The notes beneath the pieces were generated by a model. It searched no databases and had not been told where the DNA came from. It worked only from the letters and a program-made list of their open reading frames with translations. Position numbers and translations under genes: made by a program. Positions 16,750 to 25,198 of a stretch of DNA of 64,000 nucleotides are shown one piece after another. How positions within the stretch are numbered: the stretch's first letter is position 1; every line of letters starts with the position of its first letter. The stretch is taken from contig CAVVWN010000007.1 of NCBI GenBank assembly GCA_963752045.1, positions 1-64,000 on the forward strand, given 5' to 3'. This DNA is from DATKDF01 sp963752045 (GTDB taxonomy: Bacteria; Acidobacteriota; Vicinamibacteria; Vicinamibacterales; SCN-69-37).

Positions 16750-19176
16750 ATGGACAACAGGTTTCCTCCCCTCATCGGTGATCTCCTGCAGGACGCTCGG
16801 ATTGCGGCACGCTCGTGGCCCAGGCAACCGGCCGTCCTCATCACAGCGCTCGTCACCATGGCGGTCGGCATCGCCGGCACGGTTGCCATGTTCGGGGTGC
16901 TCGACGCCTCGATCATCAGGGCCCTCCCCTATCCCGAGAGCGAACGCCTGGTCCTGGGACGCTCGATCTTCGGCACCGAGCCAGGCCCGGTGGTGTCGGC
17001 GCACGACTTCGAGGACTACCGGGATCGTGTCGAGGGCTTCGAGGCGCTCGGCGCGATCGCCCCGTTCCCGGGTCGTCTCACGCTGACCGGCCTCGGAGAT
17101 GCCGAACGGCTCGACCGGATCGTCGTGTCGCACGACTTCTTTCGTGTGCTCTCGGTCGACCCGATCGTGGGCCGCCACTTCACGCACGACGAAACCCGAC
17201 CGGGAGCCGCGCGCGTCCTCATGCTGTCGTACGGCTACTGGCAGCGCCGGTTCGGCGGCGATCCGGGCATCGTCGGCCGACTGCTGACGCTCAACGGCGT
17301 CGCGTACCAAGTGATCGGCGTCATGCCGAGCGAGTTTCGGTTCTATCTGGACACGGACGTCTGGAGTCCGTATCAGCTGGGCACCGACTTCGCCGCGGGA
17401 CGCGGCTTCCACAACTTCCTGGTCGTAGGCCGACTCGAGCGCGGCCTGACCCTTCTGCAGGCTCAGGCCCAGGCCAATGCCGTCTCGACGGCGCTTCAAG
17501 CGGAACACCCGGAGACGAACGAGGACAAAGGGCTGACGTTGACCCCGCTTCGGGAGGCGTTGGCCGAGCCGTACGTCTCGACGCTCACCGTGCTGGGCGC
17601 CGCTGCGGTGCTCATCCTGCTCGTCGCCTGCGCCAATGTCGCCGGCCTGCTGGCGGCCCGCGGCGCGTCGCGACGGGAGGAAATGGCCGTGCGCTCGGTG
17701 ATGGGCGCCCCGGGCGGCCGCCTGGTGCGTCAACTTCTGACGGAGAACGCGCTGCTGGCTGGAACGGCCGGCATCCTCGGCACGCTCCTGGCCCTGTGGA
17801 TTGAACGCGGCGTGCTCGCGTTCCTGTCGCTCGACCGGCTGGGGGATCTCGACGCGGGACTCTCGGCGCCGACGCTGGCATTCGCCCTTGCGATCTCGAC
17901 CGCGACCGTCCTGCTGGCCGGCCTCGCGCCCGCGCGTCGCGCTGCCCGCGTCGACCCGGCCGCAGACCTGCGGTCCGGGAGGCGCACGGTGGGCGCGCGC
18001 GAGGCCACGCGCTTTCGAAGCGCCATGGTGGTGGCCCAGATTGCGCTGACGTCCGTCCTCATCGTCGTCTCCGGCCTGCTGCTCCGGAGCTTCGTGGAAC
18101 TGCAGCGCGTCGACCTGGGCTTCGACGCCCGATCGATCCTGACCGCCGAGGTCCAGGTGGCCGGAACCAGCAGCACCGAGGAACGCATCAGCTTCCCGGT
18201 CGCACTCAAGCAGCGCATCGAGGCCGTTCCCGGCGTCGTTTCGGTAGCGATGAGCAGTCATCTCCCCGTGCGCGATCCGGGAAACACGATGAACGTCGAG
18301 CGACGCGATGAGGTCTCGGGCGAGCCGGTGAGTCTCTCGACGTCGCAGCGGCTGGTACTTCCGGGGTACTTCGAGGCGATGGGCATTCCGCTCCTCTCCG
18401 GCCGCGGCATCGAGCCGTCGGACGGCCCGGACACCGAGCGCATCATCGTGTTGAGTGAGAGCACGGCGCGGCGGCTCTTCGGAACCGAGGAGCCGGTCGG
18501 AGGACTCGTCGACGCCCCGGCGCAGAACGGGCGCCTCGCCCCACACCGCGTCGTGGGCACCGTCGGCGACGTCGTCCTGGGCGATCCGGCGAACGGCCCC
18601 AACATCGCGATGTACCAGGCGCACGCCCAGATCCCGCGAACACGGCTGCGGCTGGGCATCCGCGTGGCCGACGGCGCGGCGGTGATCGACCCGATTCGAG
18701 CCATCCTGCGCGAGCTCGACCCCGACGTGCCGCTCGACGACGTGCGATGGATGGATGCGGTGATCGCAGGTTCGCTCTACGACCAGAAGACGGTCACGGC
18801 CGTGCTCGCGGTGTTCGCCGCAACCGCGCTCGTACTCGCAGCCGTCGGGCTCTACGGGCTTCTCACGTTCCAGGTCTCGGTACGACGTGCCGAGATCGGC
18901 ATACGGATGGCGCTCGGAGCGTCACGCGCGGGAATCACCGGGCACGTGCTTCGAGGCGGCCTCGCGCTTGTGGCCGGCGGGCTCGTCCTGGGCGGCATGC
19001 TCGCGCTCATCGCTGGAAGGCTGATGACGGGAATGCTGTTCGGCGTGACCGGGTACGACCCGATCACGTATGTGGGCCTGGCTGCCGTTCTCGGTCTGGT
19101 CGGCACCGTCGCGTGCGTGCTGCCGGCCCGCCGGGCGACCGCCATCAACCCGGTGGACGCCATGCGGACCGACTGA
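16750..19176 (+). CDS. MacB-like ABC permease, acidobacterial duplicated orphan type
   Basis: An 808-residue protein made of two FtsX/MacB permease units. Each has a membrane helix, a large periplasmic MacB_PCD domain, then three membrane helices. The first unit has the N-terminal helix near residues 27-50, PCD motifs (VVSHDFFRVLSVDPIVGRHF, VLMLSYGYWQRRFGGD) and helices near 278-300, 330-350 and 375-397. The second repeats this (VVAQIALTSVLIVVSGLLLR; final helices from about 680 to 790). The loop EIGIRMALGASR is typical of the family. No ATPase gene adjoins it, hence orphan. Such paralogues are highly multiplied in Acidobacteriota. An efflux or mechanotransmission role is inferred from MacB. 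Confidence 0.9.
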   Translation: MDNRFPPLIGDLLQDARIAARSWPRQPAVLITALVTMAVGIAGTVAMFGVLDASIIRALPYPESERLVLGRSIFGTEPGPVVSAHDFEDYRDRVEGFEALGAIAPFPGRLTLTGLGDAERLDRIVVSHDFFRVLSVDPIVGRHFTHDETRPGAARVLMLSYGYWQRRFGGDPGIVGRLLTLNGVAYQVIGVMPSEFRFYLDTDVWSPYQLGTDFAAGRGFHNFLVVGRLERGLTLLQAQAQANAVSTALQAEHPETNEDKGLTLTPLREALAEPYVSTLTVLGAAAVLILLVACANVAGLLAARGASRREEMAVRSVMGAPGGRLVRQLLTENALLAGTAGILGTLLALWIERGVLAFLSLDRLGDLDAGLSAPTLAFALAISTATVLLAGLAPARRAARVDPAADLRSGRRTVGAREATRFRSAMVVAQIALTSVLIVVSGLLLRSFVELQRVDLGFDARSILTAEVQVAGTSSTEERISFPVALKQRIEAVPGVVSVAMSSHLPVRDPGNTMNVERRDEVSGEPVSLSTSQRLVLPGYFEAMGIPLLSGRGIEPSDGPDTERIIVLSESTARRLFGTEEPVGGLVDAPAQNGRLAPHRVVGTVGDVVLGDPANGPNIAMYQAHAQIPRTRLRLGIRVADGAAVIDPIRAILRELDPDVPLDDVRWMDAVIAGSLYDQKTVTAVLAVFAATALVLAAVGLYGLLTFQVSVRRAEIGIRMALGASRAGITGHVLRGGLALVAGGLVLGGMLALIAGRLMTGMLFGVTGYDPITYVGLAAVLGLVGTVACVLPARRATAINPVDAMRTD

Positions 19177-19241
19177 CGATCCACCACCGGAACCGCCTCA
19201 GGGCCCGGTGAGCCGGTGCCACCACGGCGCGTCTGTCAGGC

Positions 19242-19535
19242 TCACGGCAGGCCGAGCCTCGTCTGCTCGCTGACGTAGATGGCGACGAGCGCGGCGCTGA
19301 CCCAGAGCACCAGCTGCAGGAAGAACCGGGCGACCGGCCCGAACCGCGCCTTCCACTGCTGCTCGACCGCCACCACCCAGATGCTGCCGGCCACGCCCCA
19401 CCCGATGATGCGCGCCACCTCGATCGACACCCATCGCACGAGCACGTCCGGGACGACCACCAGAATCACGGTCATGAGGATCCAGACGACGACGTTCGTG
19501 ACGACGAAGACGGCGCGCGAGGTCCGTTCGGCCAT
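19242..19535 (-). CDS. Small three-helix membrane protein
   Basis: The 97-residue protein has three hydrophobic segments (about residues 8-30, 38-58 and 70-90) with short connecting loops and no catalytic motif. I do not recognise the family. A hydrophobic repeat region like this argues for a real gene rather than a shadow frame, and nothing competes on the other strand. Confidence 0.55.
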   Translation of the reverse strand: MAERTSRAVFVVTNVVVWILMTVILVVVPDVLVRWVSIEVARIIGWGVAGSIWVVAVEQQWKARFGPVARFFLQLVLWVSAALVAIYVSEQTRLGLP

Positions 19536-19579
19536 GTCGGCTCGGGTTCCTTATAGCAGACAACCCGTATAATCGCTCC

Positions 19580-20764
19580 GTGGATCCGCAGGCCCCCTCC
19601 AGGCCACACATCAACCCGATCTACGAGACCTACTACGGTCTCACCGAGCAGCCGTTTGCCATTTCGACCGATCCCCGCTTCCTGTACATGAGCACGTCGC
19701 ACGCGCGGGCCTTCGAGGACCTCGTGGCCGGTCTGCGCCGCGACGAGGGCCTGGTGCTGCTCACGGGCGAGGCCGGCACGGGCAAGACGACGCTCTGCCG
19801 TGCGGTCATCAGCGCGCTCGGCGAGCGCACCTTCTCGTGCATCGTGCTCAACCCGTACATGACGGGCGCGGAACTGCTCAAGGTGGTGCTGCGCGACTTC
19901 GGCCTGGTGTCGCGCGACGAGCTTCGCAGCGGCGCGCTCGCGCGCGCCGATGCCGTTCAGCTCATGGACACGCTCGAAGGCTTCCTGCTCACCGTGCGCT
20001 CGGTCGACTCGCGGGCGATTCTGGTGGTGGACGAAGCGCAGAGCCTCGCGCCGGCCGTCCTCGACCAGGTGCGCCTCCTGACGGCGCTCGAGCGCAACGG
20101 GCGGCGGCTCATCCAGGTGGTGCTCGGCGCGCAGCCGGCCATCCTCCAGACACTGAAGAAAGACTCGATGTACGCGCTGAACGAGCGCATCTCGCGCCGC
20201 GTCTTCCTCGCGCCGCTCAGCGGCAGCGAGATCAAGGCCTACATCGAGCATCGGCTGGAGGTCGCCGGCGGCAGGAACAAGGTGACGTTCACGCCGGAGG
20301 CGGTGGCCGTCGTCACGGCCCTCGCCCGGGGGCTGCCGCGGCGCGTGAACCTGCTCTGCGACCGCGCGCTTCAGGTTGGTCTTGCCGAGCGCGTGAACGT
20401 CATCGGGCCGGAGCTTGTGAGCCGGGCGGCACAGTCGATGTCGGGCGGCGCCGGCTCCGGCGCCGCGCCGCCGGCCAGCCAGCGGCCCGACGAAGAGCCG
20501 GTCATCGTCACCACACTGCCGGAGCGCTCGTCGGCGCGCCGGCGGCGCCGGCTGCTCGTGGCCGCGGCCGGCACGTCGATGCTCCTCGCGGCCGGCGGCC
20601 TCGCCTACGGGTACTACGCGCGCGAGACGCTCGCCGCCGACCCGGGCGTGCCCGCCGCCCCGGCGGCGCCGCCGATCGAGATTGGCCGGCCCGCACCGAT
20701 GCCAAGGCCGCCGAGCCAGGCTGACCTGGACGAGTGGCTGAAGTTGATGTCGATCGGGGGATGA
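19580..20764 (+). CDS. ExeA/GspA-like AAA ATPase with membrane anchor
   Basis: A 394-residue protein starting at a GTG. YYGLTEQPFAISTDPRFLYM is the hallmark N-terminus of the ExeA/GspA and PEP-CTERM-locus secretion ATPase group. Walker A is GEAGTGKTTL (near 58-67), Walker B AILVVDEAQSL (near 139-149), and the sensor region follows. A single membrane helix (about residues 320-345) and a short Pro-rich periplasmic tail close the protein. In type II secretion GspA works with GspB to place the secretin. Neither GspB nor other secretion genes are nearby, so the role here is open. Confidence 0.85.
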   Translation: MDPQAPSRPHINPIYETYYGLTEQPFAISTDPRFLYMSTSHARAFEDLVAGLRRDEGLVLLTGEAGTGKTTLCRAVISALGERTFSCIVLNPYMTGAELLKVVLRDFGLVSRDELRSGALARADAVQLMDTLEGFLLTVRSVDSRAILVVDEAQSLAPAVLDQVRLLTALERNGRRLIQVVLGAQPAILQTLKKDSMYALNERISRRVFLAPLSGSEIKAYIEHRLEVAGGRNKVTFTPEAVAVVTALARGLPRRVNLLCDRALQVGLAERVNVIGPELVSRAAQSMSGGAGSGAAPPASQRPDEEPVIVTTLPERSSARRRRRLLVAAAGTSMLLAAGGLAYGYYARETLAADPGVPAAPAAPPIEIGRPAPMPRPPSQADLDEWLKLMSIGG

Positions 20765-20774
20765 CGGCCGGCGG

Positions 20775-21635
20775 CTACCTGGCTGCCCGCTTCTTTGCCA
20801 CGGCCTTCCCGGCCGCCCGCGCCGGCTTCGACGCCACCTTGGCGGCGCGCTTCTTGTTGACCGACACGCGCTCGAGGCTCTGGCGAAGCGCCTCCATGAG
20901 ATTGACGACCTTCGGCGGCGCCTCTTCCGCTGTGGCCACGATCTCTTCGCCGGCCACCTTCGCGTCGATGATCCGCCGAAGCTCGTTCTGATAGTCGTCC
21001 TGGTACTGCGTCAGGTCTCCGCCGGTCTCGAAGTTGCCGATGACCTGTTTCGCCAGCTTGATCTCGTCGGGCTTGATCTTCGCGGGCACGGTCTTCAGCT
21101 CGTCGATGGCGCTCATCGCACGTACTTCGCTCGCGTGGCGCATCGTGTACATCACCAGGCCGTTCTCGCGCGGCTGGATGGCCACGAGGTACTCGCGGCC
21201 GTAGAGCGCCAGCTTGCCCACGGCGGCCTTGCCGGCCATGCCTTCCCGCATGACGGCGAACGCCTCGGCCGCCACCTGCCCGTCCGGCGCCAGGTAGTAG
21301 GGCCGCTCGACGTAGACCGGGTCGATCACCGCGGCATCGGCAAACTGCACGATGTTGATGACACGCGTCGATTCGGGCTTCACCTTCGCGAGGTCGTCCT
21401 CGTCGATGACGACGTACTTGCCCTTCTCGACCTCGTAGCCTTTCACCAGGTCGGTGTTGGGCACCTCGGTCTCGCAGGTCGGACACCATCGCTTCTGCTG
21501 AATGCGGGTCCGGCACTCGCGGTGCAGCTGGTTGAAGCTCACCGTCGCCTTCGCGTCCGTGGCTGGGAAGACTCGGACGGGAATGTTGACGAGACTGATC
21601 TTGAGATAGCCCTTCCAGGTCGGTCGAGCGGCCAT
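20775..21635 (-). CDS. ku: Bacterial Ku, DNA end-binding protein
   Basis: The 286-residue protein starts MAARPTWKGYLKISLVNIPV, the classical bacterial Ku N-terminus. It contains the Ku core (QLHRECRTRIQQKRWCPTC, YYLAPDGQVAAEAFAVMREG, MYTMRHASEVR). The C-terminus is a Lys/Ala-rich tail (KKRAAKVASKPARAAGKA), which in other Ku proteins aids DNA binding and threading. Ku homodimers ring broken ends and recruit LigD. The gene is divergent from ligD across a 376-base spacer full of tandem repeats. The start is chosen at the ATG at 21635; upstream in-frame codons would only add residues encoded by the spacer repeats. Confidence 0.95.
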   Translation of the reverse strand: MAARPTWKGYLKISLVNIPVRVFPATDAKATVSFNQLHRECRTRIQQKRWCPTCETEVPNTDLVKGYEVEKGKYVVIDEDDLAKVKPESTRVINIVQFADAAVIDPVYVERPYYLAPDGQVAAEAFAVMREGMAGKAAVGKLALYGREYLVAIQPRENGLVMYTMRHASEVRAMSAIDELKTVPAKIKPDEIKLAKQVIGNFETGGDLTQYQDDYQNELRRIIDAKVAGEEIVATAEEAPPKVVNLMEALRQSLERVSVNKKRAAKVASKPARAAGKAVAKKRAAR

Positions 21636-21726
21636 GTGCTGTTCGGCTCCTGTCAAAGGGTCATTATCGGTCCGGACGCGCCGAAAGTGTAATTGCACAC
21701 TTTGGCACACAAGGGGGAGGCGATCA

Positions 21727-21768
21727 GGTACGACGGGTACGACAGGGTACGACGGGTACGACAGGTAC
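21727..21768. repeat. Tandem GTACGAC array, left half of an inverted pair
   Basis: Four to five units of roughly GGTACGACRG lie in the ku-ligD spacer (21636-22011). A second array at 21937-21998 has the complementary orientation. Between them are further inverted words (TGTCGATTC near 21805, GAATCGACA near 21907). No gene is seen in the spacer, which must also hold both promoters. Confidence 0.8.
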
Positions 21769-21936
21769 AAGGGAAGAGCTGCCGCTGGCCCGCATCGATT
21801 GGATGCCGGTCAGTGTCGATTCCTGGCTCGGCATGCGTCCGCGCAACGCCGGCGCTTGCGCACCAGGCGATGCCCGCATGCAGTCCGCGTTGGTCAGACC
21901 AGTCCAGAATCGACAACGCGCGCCTTTTCGTTCCGG

Positions 21937-21998
21937 GTACCTGTCGTACCTGTCGTACCCTGTCGTACCTGTCGTACCCGTCGTACCCGTCGTACCTG
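21937..21998. repeat. Tandem GTCGTACC array, right half of an inverted pair
   Basis: About seven units of the complement of the array at 21727-21768 (TGTCGTACC / CGTCGTACC). It ends 13 bases before the ligD start, so it overlaps the expected ribosome binding and promoter region. Together the two arrays could form a cruciform or long hairpin. Confidence 0.8.
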
Positions 21999-22011
21999 AT
22001 TACAATCCCCC

Positions 22012-24138
22012 ATGCCCCGTTGGCGCGACGACCCGGCGAAGGTGAGGCCCATGCTGGCATCGCTCGACGACCCGCCGGTCGTCAAGCGCGGGCTCGTCTA
22101 CGAACCGAAGTACGACGGCGTGCGGGCGCTTGCGGACCTCCGCCCGCCCGAGAAGCGGGGACAGCCGCCGCACGTGGCCCTCTACTCGCGTAACGGCCAC
22201 GACAAGCGGCGCCAGTTCCCGGCTATTGCCGAGGCGCTCGGCACGCTCGTCACGAAGATCGGACGGCCGATCCTCGCCGATGCGGAGATCGTGGCCGTCG
22301 ACCCAAAAGGCCGGCCGCTCGGCTTCGGCAAGCTCCAGGGTCGCATTCATCTCACCGCCGAAACCGACATCGCGCGCGCCGAACGCGACCAGCCGGCGGC
22401 CATCGTGATCTTCGACCTGCTGCGCGACGGCGACGAAGACCTGCGCGCCCTGCCACTCGCGGCGCGCCGCCTCCATTTGCAGAAAGTCGTCAAGCCGAAG
22501 GGCGCCCTGGCCCGGTTGATCCGGCTCAGCGAAGTCGAGGCCGACGACGGCCGGCCGATGCTCCGGCGGGCGGAGAAGGAAGGCTGGGAAGGCCTCATCG
22601 TCAAGGACGGCCACAGCGTGTACCAGAGCGGACGCCGCACGCCGGCCTGGCGCAAGCTCAAGCTCACCGGCCAGCAGGAGCTCGTCGTCGTCGGCTGGAC
22701 CAATCCCCAGGGCAGCCGGCATCACTTCGGCGCCCTGCTCGTCGCCGTTCACGAAGACGGCGCGCTGCGGTACGCGGGCAGCGTCGGCACCGGTTTCGAC
22801 GAGCGCGAGCTGGAACGGGTGGCGAAGCTGCTCGCGAAGCGCGCGCGCACGTCGTCGCCGCTCGCCGACACGCCCAGGTCGCTCTCGGCCGCGCACTGGG
22901 TGGAGCCGTCGCTTGTGGCTGAAGTGCGATTCACCGAGTGGACGAGCGACGGCATGCTGCGTCACCCGGTGTACCTGGGTCTGCGCGACGACAAGCCCGC
23001 GGGGAAGGTCGTGAGGGAGCGGCGAAGGTCCGAAGGTCCGAAGGTCCGGAGGTCCGAAGGTCCGAAGGTCCGGAGGTCCGAAGGTCCGAAGGTCCGGAGG
23101 TCCGGCGGTCCGAAGGTTCGGGGTCCGGGCGGCCGAGAGTCCGGTCACGGGACAGTCACCGGTGACGCCGGTGTCGTCGAGCAGTTGCTGGCGCTCGAGG
23201 ACGCGCGCAAGGACGGCGACGTCCTGCTGCCGAATGGCGACCGCCTTCGCGTGACGAATCTCGGCAAGGTGTTCTGGCCGGCGCTCGGCATCACGAAGGG
23301 CGAGCTGCTCCGCTACTACGCGGAGGTGGCGCCGCTCGTCCTGCCGGCCGTCGACGACCGGCCGCTCGTGATGAAGCGCTTTCCGAACGGCGTGGACAAG
23401 AAGGCCTTCTACCAGCAGCGGCATCCAGATCCCGTCCCGGCCGGCGTGAGACGCGAGCGGCTCGCCGAAGACGTCGACCCCATCGACGAGGCCGAGGGCG
23501 GACGCGAGCGGCTGATTGGCGGCTCGCTCACGACCCTGCTCTACATGACGCAGCTGGCCGCCATCTCGCAGGATCCGTGGTTCTCCAGGGTGTCCGATCC
23601 GCTGGCGCAGGACTACACGGCCATCGATCTCGACCCGGGCGACGGCACCACGTTCGCCCACGTGCTCGACGTCGCGCGATGGGTGAAAGACGAACTGGAC
23701 CGGTTCGGCATCCCTGGCGTGCCCAAGACGTCCGGGTCGCGGGGCCTGCACATCTACATTCCGCTTCCGCCGGGCACCGGCTACGATGTCGGCCAGTTGC
23801 TCGCCCAGATTGTCGCCACGATCGTGTCGAGCGCGCATCCGAAGGTGGCGACGATCGAGCGCATGGTGCGGCGCCGGCCGAAGGGCACGGTGTATGTGGA
23901 CTATCTGCAGAACATCCTCGGCAAGACACTCGCCACCGCCTATTCGGCCAGGGCCAGCGACTATGCCGGCGTGTCGACGCCACTCACGTGGGACGAAGTG
24001 GCCGATGGCATCGACCCGCGGGACTTCACGATACGGTCGGCGCCGCAGCGGTTCCGCGAGGTGGGCGACCTGTGGGCGCCCCTGCGCTCGGGCGCGCCCG
24101 TGAACCTCTCGCGCGTGCTGCGCACGCATCTCCGATGA
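22012..24138 (+). CDS. ligD: NHEJ ligase-polymerase LigD (LIG-POL order)
   Basis: A 708-residue protein. Residues 1-325 are an ATP-dependent DNA ligase, with the adenylated lysine in EPKYDGVRAL (K33), EGLIVKDG and AWRKLKL. Residues 386-708 are the primase-like polymerase domain, with VLFWP-like VFWPALGITKGELLRYY, the metal-binding IDLDPGDG (near 538-545) and HIYIPLPPG. The 3'-phosphoesterase domain of Mycobacterium and Pseudomonas LigD is absent. The roughly 60-residue linker contains an 8-residue repeat (RSEGPKVR) coded by an 8-bp tandem repeat. LigD seals Ku-held breaks after filling or adding nucleotides. Its stop overlaps the next gene as ATGA. Confidence 0.93.
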   Translation: MPRWRDDPAKVRPMLASLDDPPVVKRGLVYEPKYDGVRALADLRPPEKRGQPPHVALYSRNGHDKRRQFPAIAEALGTLVTKIGRPILADAEIVAVDPKGRPLGFGKLQGRIHLTAETDIARAERDQPAAIVIFDLLRDGDEDLRALPLAARRLHLQKVVKPKGALARLIRLSEVEADDGRPMLRRAEKEGWEGLIVKDGHSVYQSGRRTPAWRKLKLTGQQELVVVGWTNPQGSRHHFGALLVAVHEDGALRYAGSVGTGFDERELERVAKLLAKRARTSSPLADTPRSLSAAHWVEPSLVAEVRFTEWTSDGMLRHPVYLGLRDDKPAGKVVRERRRSEGPKVRRSEGPKVRRSEGPKVRRSGGPKVRGPGGRESGHGTVTGDAGVVEQLLALEDARKDGDVLLPNGDRLRVTNLGKVFWPALGITKGELLRYYAEVAPLVLPAVDDRPLVMKRFPNGVDKKAFYQQRHPDPVPAGVRRERLAEDVDPIDEAEGGRERLIGGSLTTLLYMTQLAAISQDPWFSRVSDPLAQDYTAIDLDPGDGTTFAHVLDVARWVKDELDRFGIPGVPKTSGSRGLHIYIPLPPGTGYDVGQLLAQIVATIVSSAHPKVATIERMVRRRPKGTVYVDYLQNILGKTLATAYSARASDYAGVSTPLTWDEVADGIDPRDFTIRSAPQRFREVGDLWAPLRSGAPVNLSRVLRTHLR
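23023..23122 (+). repeat. 8-bp tandem repeat inside ligD
   Basis: About a dozen copies of GAAGGTCC, with GGAGGTCC at roughly every third position, form a 24-bp higher-order unit. It encodes the inter-domain linker. Because 8 is not a multiple of 3, gain or loss of one or two units would shift the frame before the polymerase domain; three units keep it. The repeat itself has no stop codon in the coding direction in any frame. Confidence 0.85.
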
Positions 24139-25037
24139 CGGACAGCCACACGCGATTCGCACCGGCACCGACCGGATACCTGCACCTGGGCCACGTGGCC
24201 AACGCGATCTTCGTGTGGGGCCTCGCCCGAACGCGCGGCGCGCGCGTCATCCTGCGCGTCGAAGACCACGACCGTCAGCGTTCGCGCCCGGTCTACGAAC
24301 ACGCCCTCCTGGAGGACCTCGACTGGCTCGGGTTCGTCCCGGACGTCTTCCCCACCGCTGATTTCCGCGCTGGTTCGTGCGATGGCCGCCAGAGCAATCG
24401 GCACGCGCACTACGAAGCCGCCGCACGCCGGCTTGCCGAGGCCGGTCGGCTCTACGGGTGCGGCTGTTCGCGCCAGGACCTCGGGGCCGCAACGCCGGAT
24501 ACGACCGGCGAGCGCCGCTATCCAGGTACCTGCAGAGATCGCGGCATCGGTCTCGGGCCCGACGTGGCGTGGCGAGTCCGGATCGAGCCGGGAACCGAAT
24601 CGTTCGACGATCTTCTGGCCGGCCCGCAAACCCAGGATCCCGATGGCCAGTGCGGCGACGTCGTCATCCGCGACCGACTGGGCAACTGGACCTACCAGTT
24701 CGTCGCGAGTGTCGACGACTGGCTGATGGGCGTGGACCTGGTGGTGCGCGGCCGGGATCTGCTGCCATCGACCGGCCGGCAGATGCGGCTCGCCCGCCTG
24801 GCAGGCCGATCTCAGCCGCCGGCCTTCGCGCATCATCCGCTGATCATGAAGTCCTCCGGGCAGAAGCTGAGCAAGTCGGATCGTGACACCGGCGTCCGCG
24901 ACCTTCGCTCGAGCGGCTGGACCGCCGCGAGCGTCATCGGCGAAGCCGCCTGGCGCGTGGGCCTCATCCCGGCCGTCCGGGACGTGGAGGCGGCCGAGGT
25001 GTCGGCGTTCTTTCTGGCGGCTTCCAGTTCTCTGTAG
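24135..25037 (+). CDS. gluQ: Glutamyl-Q tRNA(Asp) synthetase
   Basis: The 300-residue protein is the class I catalytic core of GluRS without the anticodon-binding domain. RFAPAPTGYLHLGHVANAIF contains the HIGH-equivalent HLGH (17-20). KLSKSD (near 244-249) is the KMSKS-equivalent. YGCGCSRQDL and YPGTCRD hold the cysteines of the zinc site typical of this enzyme. It attaches glutamate to queuosine at the wobble position of tRNA(Asp). The start codon overlaps the ligD stop (ATGA). Length fits the family (about 300 residues). Confidence 0.93.
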   Translation: MTDSHTRFAPAPTGYLHLGHVANAIFVWGLARTRGARVILRVEDHDRQRSRPVYEHALLEDLDWLGFVPDVFPTADFRAGSCDGRQSNRHAHYEAAARRLAEAGRLYGCGCSRQDLGAATPDTTGERRYPGTCRDRGIGLGPDVAWRVRIEPGTESFDDLLAGPQTQDPDGQCGDVVIRDRLGNWTYQFVASVDDWLMGVDLVVRGRDLLPSTGRQMRLARLAGRSQPPAFAHHPLIMKSSGQKLSKSDRDTGVRDLRSSGWTAASVIGEAAWRVGLIPAVRDVEAAEVSAFFLAASSSL

Positions 25038-25044
25038 CGGCCCG

Positions 25045-25128
25045 GGTGGGGGAGATTTGCACAGGAGGGGGACGGGTCTCGCTTGCGCGAGCAAGACCCG
25101 TCCCCCTCCTGTGCAAATCTCCCCCACC
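25045..25128. repeat. 84-bp perfect palindrome (35-bp arms)
   Basis: The left arm (25045-25079) and right arm (25094-25128) are exact complements around a 14-base loop. The arm contains AGATTTGC and GGGGGACGGGTCT, words shared with the palindrome at 42835-42965. It lies in the convergent gap between gluQ and the MBOAT gene. It fits a REP/MITE-like mobile repeat better than a terminator, because no T tract follows. Confidence 0.85.
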
Positions 25129-25158
25129 TTCTCGGTAGGCGCTTCCTGCAAACCGCTT

Positions 25159-25198
25159 GAGCCGTTTCCGGCCGGCTACACCGAAACGGAAACGGCTC
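25159..25198. terminator. Possible bidirectional terminator hairpin
   Basis: Perfect 12-bp arms GAGCCGTTTCCG and CGGAAACGGCTC sit just before the stop of the minus-strand MBOAT gene and after gluQ. The T run expected of a strong intrinsic terminator is missing on both sides, so termination is a guess from position and structure. Confidence 0.4.

Noticed and set aside
14135..16750. An integrated element with attachment sites at tRNA-His
   Set aside because: No integrase, no repeated tRNA 3' end and no transposase were found, so only the toxin-antitoxin content is reported.
23023..23122. A CRISPR array, suggested by the regular repeats in ligD
   Set aside because: The repeats are contiguous 8-bp units without spacers, inside a coding frame, and no cas genes are present.
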